DNA of 13,365 bases from 2-02-FULL-62-14 sp035632555 (GTDB lineage Bacteria > Nitrospirota > Nitrospiria > Nitrospirales > Nitrospiraceae). Shown here in pieces: positions 1-9,866 of this stretch. The stretch is taken from positions 1-13,365 of the forward strand of contig DASQGO010000021.1 of assembly GCA_035632555.1 (NCBI GenBank). Reading direction: 5' to 3'. The notes beneath the pieces were generated by a model. That model did no database searches. It was given only the letters and a program-made list of their open reading frames with translations, and was not told the origin of the DNA. Position 1 is the first letter of the stretch. Each line of letters opens with the position of its first letter. The position numbers and the translations under genes were made by a program.

Positions 1-1725
1 GACATCAAGGCCAGATACGGACCGAACGCGATCGCGGGACTCATCACGGCCCGCTGCAGCAATGAAGAGCTGTATCTGTTCCAGAAGTTGATGCGCGCCG
101 CGATCGGGACCAACCAGCTCGACAGCAGCGCGCGCTACGGGCACCTCAATTTCGTCCATGCGGTCCGGCACGCCCTGGGCGTCGGCCGGATGATGAACGA
201 CACGGCGGATGTCACCAAGGCGAAGGCCATCCTGGTGGTCGGCTCGAACGTCACGGAAACCAATCCCGTCTTCAGTGTGCGGGTGAAGGAAGCGATCCGC
301 GTCTACAAGTCGCAGGTCATCGTGGTGGATTCGGCCAACACCAATCTCGCCAAGCTGGCGTCGCATCCGACGCTGGTCAGGCACGGCACGGAGGGATGGC
401 TGGTGAAGGGACTCGTGAAGTCCGTCATCGAGCAGGACCTGATCGACACCGAGGTGACCGGCAAGCATGCGCAGGCCTTTGCCGCGCTGAAGCAGGCGGT
501 GGCAGGGCTCTCGCTCGACACGGTCGCATCCATGACCGGCGTTTCGAAAGATCGGATCAACGAGGCGGCGACGGTTTTCGCCGAAGCGCCGCGTTCGGTC
601 ATTATCTGCGGAGAAGGCATTGTGCGCCGCCCCGACGGCTATCAGCACGTGCTCGCGCTGATCGACCTGCTCTGGGTGACGGGCAAACTGGGGAAGCCCG
701 GCTGCGGCATCAATACGGTGACCGAGGAAGCCAACGAGCAGGGCGCGGTGGACATGGGGACGTCGCCGGAATTCCTCCCGGGCCAGGCGGCGTTCGACCT
801 CGACGACGCGCGCACGAAATGTTCCAAGATGTGGAGCACGCCGCTTCCGAACAAGGGCACGGGCGCCGGGCTGATGGACATTCTTAAGAAGTGCCGGAAC
901 GGTGAAATCAAGGCGCTCTATCTCGTCGGCGAAAATCCGCTGGGCACCCTGCCGGCGTCCATGGAGGTCAAGGCGGCGCTGGAGAAGCTGGAGCTGCTGA
1001 TCGTTCAGGACCCGTTCATGACGGACACCGCGCAGCTTGCGCACATCGTGCTCCCGGCCAGCACCTTCGCCGAAAAAGACGGCACGATGACGAGCCAGGA
1101 TGGCAAGGTCCAGCGCATCCGGCAGACCATGGATCCGATTGGGGAGAGTCTTCCCGATTGGCAGATCTTCGCGGCCATCGGCAGCGGGCTGGGCTGCGCG
1201 TCCATGGAGTACGAGTCGGTTCAGGATGTGCAACGCGAGATCATGAAGCTGCTGCCCGGCTACTACAATTTGGGCCAGCCGAAGAAGGTGATGGTGAATC
1301 CGGACGGCTATCTTGCCAACGGCTACAAGGCCGGCGTGGCGGCCCGGTACCGCGTGGAACAGAAGGCGGCGGATGGGGGGAAGCGGTTTGGCCTCACGAT
1401 GGGCCAGGTGCTGTACCACTCGGGAAAATTGTCCACGCAGGCGTCCGGCCTGCTGCTGATCGCCTCCGGCACCGGACAATTGCACATGAACATGCAGGAC
1501 ATGGAGCGGATGGGGCTGAAGGATGGCGACCGGGTCCGCGTGGCGTCGGCCAAAGGGACGGCGGTTCTGAGCGCCAAGGCCGATCTGTCGGTGCTGCCGG
1601 ACTCCTGTTTCTATCCGGAGCATTTCAATAATCCTCCGGTGAAGGATCTCATGGCCGTTGAGGTGGATGCCGCCACCGGCGTGCCCTATTTCAAACAGAC
1701 GGCGGTCAGAGTCGAGAAGGCGTAG
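1..1725 (+). CDS. nuoG: NADH-quinone oxidoreductase subunit G, molybdopterin-oxidoreductase fold (5' partial)
   Basis: The frame is open from base 1, so the gene starts upstream; 574 C-terminal residues are visible. They match the molybdopterin-oxidoreductase half of NuoG, the peripheral-arm subunit that relays electrons through iron-sulfur clusters. Family motifs seen include VGSNVTETNP (nucleotides 238-267), GENPLGTLP, and AEKDGTMTSQDGKVQRIR (about 1069-1122). A C-terminal molydopterin-dinucleotide-binding-like domain (about 1400-1722) contains MGLKDGDRVRV and ends in AVRVEKA. These stretches resemble FdhF-type formate dehydrogenases as much as typical NuoG. The N-terminal ferredoxin-like cluster domains and the residue that would ligate molybdenum lie outside the window, so a bound, active cofactor cannot be judged. 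The immediately following nuoI and the rest of the nuo operon support NuoG over a stand-alone formate dehydrogenase. nuoI starts 12 bp after the stop. Confidence 0.88.
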   Translation, partial: DIKARYGPNAIAGLITARCSNEELYLFQKLMRAAIGTNQLDSSARYGHLNFVHAVRHALGVGRMMNDTADVTKAKAILVVGSNVTETNPVFSVRVKEAIRVYKSQVIVVDSANTNLAKLASHPTLVRHGTEGWLVKGLVKSVIEQDLIDTEVTGKHAQAFAALKQAVAGLSLDTVASMTGVSKDRINEAATVFAEAPRSVIICGEGIVRRPDGYQHVLALIDLLWVTGKLGKPGCGINTVTEEANEQGAVDMGTSPEFLPGQAAFDLDDARTKCSKMWSTPLPNKGTGAGLMDILKKCRNGEIKALYLVGENPLGTLPASMEVKAALEKLELLIVQDPFMTDTAQLAHIVLPASTFAEKDGTMTSQDGKVQRIRQTMDPIGESLPDWQIFAAIGSGLGCASMEYESVQDVQREIMKLLPGYYNLGQPKKVMVNPDGYLANGYKAGVAARYRVEQKAADGGKRFGLTMGQVLYHSGKLSTQASGLLLIASGTGQLHMNMQDMERMGLKDGDRVRVASAKGTAVLSAKADLSVLPDSCFYPEHFNNPPVKDLMAVEVDAATGVPYFKQTAVRVEKA

Positions 1726-1737
1726 CGCGGGGGAACC

Positions 1738-2325
1738 ATGAGCGTCGTCGTATTGGCCAAGAAAATCTGGGAGGCGGCCCTCTTCGCGGAAATCTGGACC
1801 GCGATGAAAGTTACCTTCAAGCACATGCTCCACAAGCCCATCACGTTCCAGTATCCGCGCGAGCAGCGGGTGATCCCGGATGCGCATCGCGGCGCCCTGG
1901 GCCTGCTGCGCTATGACGACGGCAAGGAGCGTTGCGTCGGCTGCGACCTGTGCGAGGCGGCGTGCCCCTCCCATTGCATCAAGGTGATCAGCGCCGAGGA
2001 TAAATCGCTTCCGTTGCAGCGCTACGCGAGCGAGTTCTACATCGACATCACCAAATGCGTCTTCTGCGGCTACTGCGTGGAAGCCTGCCCGGTCAACGCG
2101 CTGGCGATGACGAAAATGTACGAGTTTTCCACGCACGACAAACGGACACTGCTATTCGACAAGAAGCGGCTCTATCAGGTCGGCGAGCAGCATCTGGAGG
2201 ACGCCAAGAAGTATCTGTACGCTCATGGCCAGGAGAAGAACGACCAGATGTACCATGACTATCGCTACTTCTTTCCCCAGTCGGTGAAGCAGTCCACGCA
2301 ACCGCCGCCCAAGCATTTGACCTGA
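1738..2325 (+). CDS. nuoI: NADH-quinone oxidoreductase subunit I (2x[4Fe-4S])
   Basis: This 195-residue ferredoxin-type subunit of complex I carries clusters N6a and N6b. These pass electrons from NuoG toward the terminal N2 cluster at the quinone site. Two classic CxxCxxCxxxCP motifs are visible: CVGCDLCEAACP (Cys66, 69, 72, 76) and CVFCGYCVEACP (Cys107, 110, 113, 117). An N-terminal amphipathic stretch (residues about 5-35, MKVTFKHMLHKPIT) matches the membrane-docking part of the family. The C-terminus (about 155-195) is polar, Tyr-rich and Pro-rich. The ATG at 1738 is preceded by a purine-rich GGGGGAA that can act as ribosome-binding site. nuoH normally sits between nuoG and nuoI but is absent here. 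The length is slightly above the usual 160-180 residues. Confidence 0.97.
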   Translation: MSVVVLAKKIWEAALFAEIWTAMKVTFKHMLHKPITFQYPREQRVIPDAHRGALGLLRYDDGKERCVGCDLCEAACPSHCIKVISAEDKSLPLQRYASEFYIDITKCVFCGYCVEACPVNALAMTKMYEFSTHDKRTLLFDKKRLYQVGEQHLEDAKKYLYAHGQEKNDQMYHDYRYFFPQSVKQSTQPPPKHLT

Positions 2326-2334
2326 TCGCACGCC

Positions 2335-2856
2335 ATGGTCCCCGTCTTTTTCGTCTATTTTTCAGTGGTGAGCATCCTGGCGGGGATCCTCACGGTCGCC
2401 TTGCGGAACCCCGTCCATTGCGGCCTGGCGCTGCTGGCGTTGCTGCTGCACGTGGCCGGCCTGTTCGTCCTGCTCAACGCGGAATTTTTGTTCGCCGTGC
2501 AGATCATCGTCTATGCCGGCGCGATTCTCGTCCTCTATCTGTTCGTCCTCATGCTCCTTAATCTCAAGAGCGAGGAGCGCTACCTGCATACCAAGTACGC
2601 GGTGCTGCTGTTCGCGGGCGCGGCGATTTGCGGCGAGCTGGTGCTGCTGGTGCTGCGTTCGCCGTTCGCCGGCGCCAAGGGGGACGCCCCGGCTGCGGCG
2701 GTCTTGAAGGACGGGGACAGTTACGCGGTCGGGATCAAGATGTTCAGCGAGTATCTCTTGCCGTTTGAAATCGTCGGCGTGTTCCTGCTGGGCGCGATCA
2801 TCGGCGCGATCGTGCTGGCCAAGACGCCGACAGCCGCCGACGCGGAGGGCGAATGA
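2335..2856 (+). CDS. nuoJ: NADH-quinone oxidoreductase subunit J
   Basis: This is a 173-residue integral membrane subunit with about five predicted transmembrane helices. Together with NuoK, A and H it links the quinone site to the antiporter-like subunits. The diagnostic TM3 motif VQIIVYAGAILVLYLFVLML (residues about 55-74) is present; in solved complex I structures this helix carries a pi-bulge whose rearrangement accompanies turnover. The start is taken at ATG 2335, nine bases after the nuoI stop, giving a hydrophobic N-terminus (MVPVFFVYFSVVSILAG). The stop overlaps the nuoK start by four bases (ATGA), which implies translational coupling. A loop rich in Ala, Gly and Asp (about 110-130) separates the last two helices. 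The protein is close to usual NuoJ length, and nothing in it looks broken. Confidence 0.96.
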   Translation: MVPVFFVYFSVVSILAGILTVALRNPVHCGLALLALLLHVAGLFVLLNAEFLFAVQIIVYAGAILVLYLFVLMLLNLKSEERYLHTKYAVLLFAGAAICGELVLLVLRSPFAGAKGDAPAAAVLKDGDSYAVGIKMFSEYLLPFEIVGVFLLGAIIGAIVLAKTPTAADAEGE

Positions 2857-3161
2857 CCACGGTCCCCCTGGCCGCCTACGTCGCCGTCAGCGCGATCCTG
2901 TTCGCCACCGGTCTGGTCGGTGTGCTGATCCGCCGGAATTTCATCATCGTGCTGATGGCGGTGGAGATCATGCTGAACGCGGCCAATATCAATCTGGTGG
3001 CGTTCTCGCATTATCTGGACTCCATGGCGGGCCAGATTGTCGCGTTGTTCGTGATCGCGATCGCAGCCGGCGAAGCGGCAGTGGGGCTGGCGATCATCAT
3101 CGTGGTCTTCCGCGGAAAGATTTCGACGAACGTCGACGAAATGAACCTGCTGAAGTGGTGA
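2853..3161 (+). CDS. nuoK: NADH-quinone oxidoreductase subunit K
   Basis: This 102-residue, three-helix membrane subunit is homologous to MrpC and mitochondrial ND4L. Both conserved membrane glutamates of the family are visible: Glu38 in MAVEIMLNAAN (E. coli Glu36 equivalent) and Glu74 in IAAGEAAVGLA (Glu72 equivalent). In known structures these residues form part of the polar proton path between the quinone-site module and the antiporter-like subunits. The length is typical. The ATG overlaps the nuoJ stop (ATGA). The stop is separated from the nuoL ATG by a single base. The position between nuoJ and nuoL is the canonical order. Confidence 0.97.
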   Translation: MTTVPLAAYVAVSAILFATGLVGVLIRRNFIIVLMAVEIMLNAANINLVAFSHYLDSMAGQIVALFVIAIAAGEAAVGLAIIIVVFRGKISTNVDEMNLLKW

Positions 3162-3162
3162 C

Positions 3163-5163
3163 ATGCCCGATCTGCTGATCATCGCGATCCCGGTGTTCCC
3201 GCTCGTGGCCGTGCTGCTGAACGGCCTGCTGGGCAGCCGCTATTCGCACGACATCGCCGGCCGCATTGCATGCAGCTCGGTCGGGCTGTCGTTTGCCGCC
3301 GCTCTTGCCGTGTTCGCCAACCAGCTCCAAACCGGCGGCGTGCGCGAAGTCGTCGCCTACCGGTGGATCTTCGGCGGGGACCTGAACATCAACCTTGCCT
3401 TCCTGATCGACCCGCTCAGCTGCATCATGTTGCTGGTCGTCACAGGCGTCGGCTTCCTGATTCATCTCTACTCCATCGGTTACATGCACGGCGAGGAGGG
3501 GTTCACGCGCTTCTTCACCTACATGAACCTCTTCATGGTCTCGATGCTGCTGCTCGTGATGGGCAACAACTACGTGGTGCTCTTCATCGGATGGGAGGGC
3601 GTCGGGCTCTGCTCCTATCTCTTGATCGGCTACTACTACGACAGGGTGTCGGCGGCCAAGGCGGCAACCAAAGCCTTCGTGGTGAACCGGATCGGCGACG
3701 CCGGATTCCTGCTGGCGATCTTTCTCGTGTTCTACAACTTCGGAACAGTCGACTATACCCAGGTATTTTCGCACGCGGGCCAGTTGTCGCCCAAGATGGC
3801 GACGGCCATCGCGCTCTGCCTGCTGATCGGGGCGATCGGCAAGTCCGCGCAGCTTCCGCTCTACACCTGGCTGCCGGACGCGATGGAGGGCCCGACACCG
3901 GTCAGCGCCCTCATTCATGCCGCAACGATGGTCACAGCCGGCGTCTATATGATCGTCCGCAACCACGCCATTTACGACCTGTCTCCGGTGGCCATGACGA
4001 CCGTCGCCGTCGTCGGCGGCACGACGGCGCTCTTTGCCGCCACGATCGGCCTCGTGCAGACGGATATCAAACGGGTTCTGGCGTACTCGACGGTCAGCCA
4101 GCTCGGCTACATGTTCCTAGGCTGCGGGATCGGCGCCTACGCGGCCGCGATCTTCCATCTCATGACCCACGCGTTCTTCAAGGCGCTGCTGTTTCTGTCC
4201 GCTGGCTCCGTGATCCACGCGCTGGGCGGCGAGCAGGACATCCGCAAGATGGGCGGGCTGAGCAAAAAAATCCCCTGGACGCATGCGGTCTTCCTGATCG
4301 GCACGCTGGCCATCGCGGGCATCTTTCCGCTGGCCGGGTTCTGGAGCAAGGACGAGATCATGGCGCACGCCTTCGTCCACCATCATTACGTGCTCTATGT
4401 GATGGCGGCGGCCGGCGCGCTGCTCACCTCCTTTTATATGTTCCGGCTGACGTACCTGACGTTCTACGGCCGTTCGCGCCTGGACCACCATACGGCGGAG
4501 CATGTGCATGAGTCGCCGATGATCATCATCGGCCCGCTCGTGGTGCTGGCCGCGCTGTCGGTGGTCGGCGGCTTCCCCGGCGTGCCGCCGGAGAACGGCT
4601 GGTTCCACCATTTTCTCCATCCCTCGGTGGCGGCGGGCGCTACGGAAGAACATGGCGTGAGTCTTGGCTTGGTGGTCAGCCTCATGGGCGTGGCCACCGT
4701 GATTGCGCTGGCGGGCTGGGGGCTTGCCCACTACCTTTATAGTATCCGGCCGGAGGCCGCCAACCAGTGGGCGGCCAAGGCGCCGGCGGCCTACACGACG
4801 CTGCTCAATAAATATTATGTGGATGAACTGTACGATCGGTTCTTTGTCGAGCCGACGAAGAAGTTGGGACAGGTCTGGGACTGGTTCGATCGGACGATCA
4901 TTGACGGCATCGTGCGAGGGGTCGGCGAGTTCACGGAGGACAGCGCGTGGCTCATCACGTGGATCGAAAAACACGTGATCTATGCCGGGCTGAACGTCAT
5001 CGGCTATTCCAATCACCTGGCCGCGCGCGCCTGGCGAAAGCTGCAGAGCGGCATGGTCCATCATTACGCGGCCATTATCGTGGCCGGGCTCTTCATCCTG
5101 GTGCATCTGATTTGGGTGTGGTGGATGACGGGATCGGTAGGATTGGGAATGGCGCAGAAATGA
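3163..5163 (+). CDS. nuoL: NADH-quinone oxidoreductase subunit L with enlarged lateral-helix region
   Basis: NuoL is the distal antiporter-like proton-pumping subunit; this one has 666 residues. Key residues of the family are all in place: TM5 Glu145 (FIGWEGVGLCSYLLIG), TM7 Lys227 (IGAIGKSAQLPLYTWLPDAM), TM8 His252 (ALIHAATMVTAG), His336/Lys340 (MTHAFFKALLF) and TM12 Lys396 (AGFWSKDEI). The C-terminal part carries the long lateral amphipathic helix that runs along the other pumping subunits, beginning near YYVDELYDRFFVEP (551-564). From YDRFFVEP to MVHHY (about 557-635) this protein is roughly 25-29 residues longer than the E. coli NuoL I remember. The surplus lies around residues 586-620. 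This fits the presence of an extra NuoM subunit downstream. The ATG at 3163 lies one base after nuoK, and the stop overlaps the nuoM start. Confidence 0.97.
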   Translation: MPDLLIIAIPVFPLVAVLLNGLLGSRYSHDIAGRIACSSVGLSFAAALAVFANQLQTGGVREVVAYRWIFGGDLNINLAFLIDPLSCIMLLVVTGVGFLIHLYSIGYMHGEEGFTRFFTYMNLFMVSMLLLVMGNNYVVLFIGWEGVGLCSYLLIGYYYDRVSAAKAATKAFVVNRIGDAGFLLAIFLVFYNFGTVDYTQVFSHAGQLSPKMATAIALCLLIGAIGKSAQLPLYTWLPDAMEGPTPVSALIHAATMVTAGVYMIVRNHAIYDLSPVAMTTVAVVGGTTALFAATIGLVQTDIKRVLAYSTVSQLGYMFLGCGIGAYAAAIFHLMTHAFFKALLFLSAGSVIHALGGEQDIRKMGGLSKKIPWTHAVFLIGTLAIAGIFPLAGFWSKDEIMAHAFVHHHYVLYVMAAAGALLTSFYMFRLTYLTFYGRSRLDHHTAEHVHESPMIIIGPLVVLAALSVVGGFPGVPPENGWFHHFLHPSVAAGATEEHGVSLGLVVSLMGVATVIALAGWGLAHYLYSIRPEAANQWAAKAPAAYTTLLNKYYVDELYDRFFVEPTKKLGQVWDWFDRTIIDGIVRGVGEFTEDSAWLITWIEKHVIYAGLNVIGYSNHLAARAWRKLQSGMVHHYAAIIVAGLFILVHLIWVWWMTGSVGLGMAQK

Positions 5164-6758
5164 TGCAGGAGCTGACATACGCCTTTCCGATTCTTTCGTG
5201 GTTGGTATTCCTGCCCCTGATCGGCGCGCTCATTATCTGGGTTCAGGAAGATCAGGACCTCATCAGAAAGTCCGCGCTGGGCGTGTCGGGGCTCCAACTG
5301 GCGCTGGCGGCGCTGGTATTCAAGGACTTCGTGCCGGAGTCGCCGGCCATGCAGTTCACGGAGCGGCTGGCCTGGATCCCCGCGCTCGGCATCAACTATC
5401 ACCTGGCGGTGGACGGCATCAGTGTCCTTTTCGTCGGGTTGACGGCGTTCCTGACGATCCTTGTCGTCCTCTACTCCTGGGATACGGTCCGCATCCGGAT
5501 CAAGGAATACTACATCGCGCTCCTGGCCCTCGAAACGACCATCGTCGGCATTTTCGTGTCGCTGGATCTGATCCTCTTTTTCGTCTTCTGGGAGCTGATG
5601 CTGATCCCGAGCTACTTCCTCATCAAACTCTGGGGCGGCGGGGCGGAACGGCAGTACGCGGCGCTCAAGTACGTGCTGTACACGCTGCTCGGCAGCGTGT
5701 TCATGCTGGTGGGGATCGTGCTCCTCAATTTGAACTACCACGATTGGGCTGTGGCGCATGCCATCCAGCCGGCCTACACGTTCGATTTTCTCGATCTGCT
5801 CGGCGTGCCCATTCCGCCCGATCAGCAGCTCCTGATGTTCTGGCTGATCTTCTTCGGGCTGGCTTTCAAGGCGCCGATGTTTCCATTTCATACGTGGCTG
5901 CCCGACGCGCTGGTGGAGGGGCCGATCGGCATGTCCGTCGTGCTGGCCGGCCTGAAGCTGGGTACCTATGGCTTCATGCGGTTCAGCCTGCCGCTCTTGC
6001 CGGACGCCTCGACAGACAGAGGCGTCGTGATGACATTGATGACGCTGGCGCTGGTGGGGGTTCTCTACGGCGCGATCGTGGCGTTGATCCAGCCGGACTT
6101 CCGCCGCCTGTTGGCCTTCAGCAGCATCAGCCACCTGGGATTCGTCGTACTGGGCATCTTCGCGCTGAATTTTCAGGGCCTGCAGGGCAGCCTGCTGACC
6201 ATGATCAACCTGGGATTCAGCACGGCCGGACTGTTTTTCATCGCCGGGTTCCTGTACGTCCGCCGGCACAGCACCGATCTCTCGGTCTTTGGCGGCGCGG
6301 CCAAGCAGGTTCCGCTGCTGGCGACATTCCTTTTGATCATCGGGCTGGCCTCGATCGGGCTGCCCGGCACCAACGGATTCGTGGGCGAGTTCCTGATTCT
6401 CCTGGGTACCTTCCAGGCCTATTGGTTGTTCGGCGTTTTTGCGGTGACGGGCGTGATCTTCGGCGCGGCCTATTTCCTCTGGTACTACGAGCGGGCGATG
6501 TTCGGCCCGCTGTCGCCGAATTTCCCCCGTACGATCGCGGACCTCAACGCGCGCGAGATGATCATCGCCGTGTCCCTGTCCGTCATGATCTTCTGGATCG
6601 GCCTGTATCCCTCGCCGTTCCTTCGAATGATGAACGGGTCCATCCAGGCATTGACGGAACGGCTGGATCGCGGAACGGTGGCAAAGACTCCCGCGCCTCC
6701 AACGGCCAATCGGGCTGCCATGGAAATGAACAAAAAGGAAGCGGAGCGGAAGATATAA
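5160..6758 (+). CDS. nuoM: NADH-quinone oxidoreductase subunit M, first copy (canonical residues)
   Basis: This 532-residue antiporter-like proton-pumping membrane subunit is homologous to ND4. All four charged residues expected in the proton channel are seen: Glu145 (TM5, FWELMLIPSYFLIKLWGG), Lys237 (TM7, FFGLAFKAPMFPFHTWLPDA), Lys266 (TM8, VLAGLKLGTYGFMRF) and Glu410 (TM12, GTNGFVGEFLILLG). The C-terminus (about 500-532) is a polar, charged tail. Two adjacent ATGs are possible starts. ATG 5160 gives an ATGA overlap with the nuoL stop; ATG 5163 shortens the protein by one residue. Longer in-frame readings run back through the nuoL C-terminus and lack NuoM similarity, so they were rejected. 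It is followed after four bases by a second, divergent nuoM. This copy is the better match to ordinary NuoM. Confidence 0.96.
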   Translation: MMQELTYAFPILSWLVFLPLIGALIIWVQEDQDLIRKSALGVSGLQLALAALVFKDFVPESPAMQFTERLAWIPALGINYHLAVDGISVLFVGLTAFLTILVVLYSWDTVRIRIKEYYIALLALETTIVGIFVSLDLILFFVFWELMLIPSYFLIKLWGGGAERQYAALKYVLYTLLGSVFMLVGIVLLNLNYHDWAVAHAIQPAYTFDFLDLLGVPIPPDQQLLMFWLIFFGLAFKAPMFPFHTWLPDALVEGPIGMSVVLAGLKLGTYGFMRFSLPLLPDASTDRGVVMTLMTLALVGVLYGAIVALIQPDFRRLLAFSSISHLGFVVLGIFALNFQGLQGSLLTMINLGFSTAGLFFIAGFLYVRRHSTDLSVFGGAAKQVPLLATFLLIIGLASIGLPGTNGFVGEFLILLGTFQAYWLFGVFAVTGVIFGAAYFLWYYERAMFGPLSPNFPRTIADLNAREMIIAVSLSVMIFWIGLYPSPFLRMMNGSIQALTERLDRGTVAKTPAPPTANRAAMEMNKKEAERKI

Positions 6759-6762
6759 GGCC

Positions 6763-8366
6763 ATGGACTACATTCTTCTTGTCATCTTATTCGCGCCGTT
6801 TTTCGGAGCCATCGCGCTGATCTTCGTGCCCAACCGTCAGGCGTTGCAGGTCCGGCTGGTGGCGGCCCTGTCGGCCGGCATCTGCTTTGTCGCCTCCTGG
6901 ATCATGTTCTTCGCCTTTGATCCGGCCAAGGGCGGCTACCAGTTCGTCCAGCGCCACGAATGGTCCAAGGAACTGGGCATCGCCTTCTATCTCGGCGTGG
7001 ACGGCGTCGGCGTGCCGCTGGTGCTGGCGTCGGCGATTCTCTTGTTCGCCGGAATCTTCATCTCCTGGCACATCAAGGACCGCACCAAGGAATTCTACAT
7101 TTTCCTGCTGATTCTGGCGGCCGCCACGATCGGCGTGTTCATGTCGCTGGATCTGTTCTTCCTCTATTTCTTCTACGAAATGTCCGTGATTCCGATGTAC
7201 CTGCTGCTCGGCGTATGGGGGAGCCACACCAAGGGCTATCTCGCCATGACCGATCCGGAGGGGCTGAAGCAGCGCGATTCGGTCGGGTTCATCTTCAACT
7301 TCGCCTCGAACAGCAAGGAATACGCGGCGATGAAGCTGACCCTCTTCCTCTCGGCGGGGGCGGTCGTCGCGCTGATGGGGATTTTGTTGATCTACAAACT
7401 GTCGGGTCTCAACACCTTCGACATCGTGGTGCTCAAGCAGCACGCGCACTTCGAGGGTCCTGTCGGCACGTTGATCTGGCTGCTGATTTTCTTCGGGTTT
7501 GCGTCTATCGCCCCGATCTGGCCGCTGCATTCCTGGTCGCCGGTCGGGCACGCGGCGGCTCCGGCGGCCACCAGCATGCTCCACGCAGGCGTACTGATGA
7601 AGCTCGGCCACTTCTCGATCATCCGCATCTGTTACGAAATCATGCCCGACCTCACGCGGCAGTTGATGCCGATTGCGGCGGTGCTGTGCATCTTCAGCAT
7701 CATCTACGGCGGACTGGTCGCGTTCTATGCAAAGGACACCAAGTACGTCATCGGCTACAGCAGTTCGAGCCACATGGGCTATGTCTTTCTCGGTATGGCA
7801 GCGCTGGATTACATCAGCCTGAGCGGCGCAATTATCTACATGTTCGCGCACGCGATGGCGACGGGCATGCTCTTCGCCATGGCCGGATGGGTCTACGACC
7901 AGACCCATACGCGGGACATTCCATCTCTCGGAGGGCTGATCAATCGCATGCCGTTCGTGGCCGGGTGTTTCATCGTGGCCTGCATGGCCTCGATCGGCAT
8001 GCCGGGCACCGTCAACTTCATCGCCGAAGTCATGATCCTGGTCGGCAGCTGGCACAAGTATCCGTTCCAGGTGTTCGTGGCGGTGGTCGGCATCGTACTG
8101 ACGATGGGTTATCTCTTCCGGATGATGCGTGGGCTGTTCTACGGACCGATGGACCAGCACTACGCCCATGCCCACGATGCCGTCTCGATGGTGGACCGGT
8201 TCCCGCTGCTGCTGATGATTGCCTGCAGCATCGGGTTCTTCTTCTTCCCGTTCCATTTCTATGACGTGGTGCGCGCTGGCGTCGACCCGCTGATCGCCCG
8301 CATCACCGAAGTCGTGCCGATCGTCTCGCAGGCGGGCGGGGCCGTGCCGGGCGGAGGGCCGCTGCC

Positions 8367-8370
<4 letters not shown>
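6763..8370 (+). CDS. nuoM: NADH-quinone oxidoreductase subunit M, second divergent copy (NuoM2)
   Basis: This 535-residue protein is a fourth antiporter-like subunit beside NuoL, NuoM1 and NuoN. Retained residues are TM5 Glu139 (FFYEMSVIPMYLLLGVWG), TM8-region Lys280 (HAGVLMKLGHFS) and TM12 Glu422 (GTVNFIAEVMILVG). The TM7 lysine is replaced: FFGFASIAP (243-251) aligns without gaps to FFGLAFKAP of NuoM1, placing Ile249 (codon ATC at 7507-7509) at the Lys237 site. The usual WLPDA after TM7 reads WSPVG. Between TM5 and the next helix it has about 27 more residues than NuoM1 (within 153-190). The start ATG 6763 lies four bases after nuoM1. The GTGA at the end overlaps nuoN. The divergence is too large for a recent duplication. 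The complex I family assignment is secure; whether it pumps protons in the usual way is open. Confidence 0.95.

Positions 8371-9866
<1,496 letters not shown>

Noticed and set aside
4947..5159. Extended N-terminus for NuoM reaching back to 4947
   Set aside because: The extra residues overlap the nuoL C-terminus in another frame and are not NuoM-like. The ATGATG at 5160-5165 gives the expected N-terminus and an ATGA overlap.
5064..6764. Very long minus-strand open frame opposite nuoM (566 codons), and similar ones at 3097-3966, 4117-5178 and 6787-8256
   Set aside because: They lie entirely antisense to well-supported nuo genes. Their translations are low-complexity and rich in Arg, Gln, His, Asp and Glu, as expected from the complement of GC-rich membrane-protein codons.
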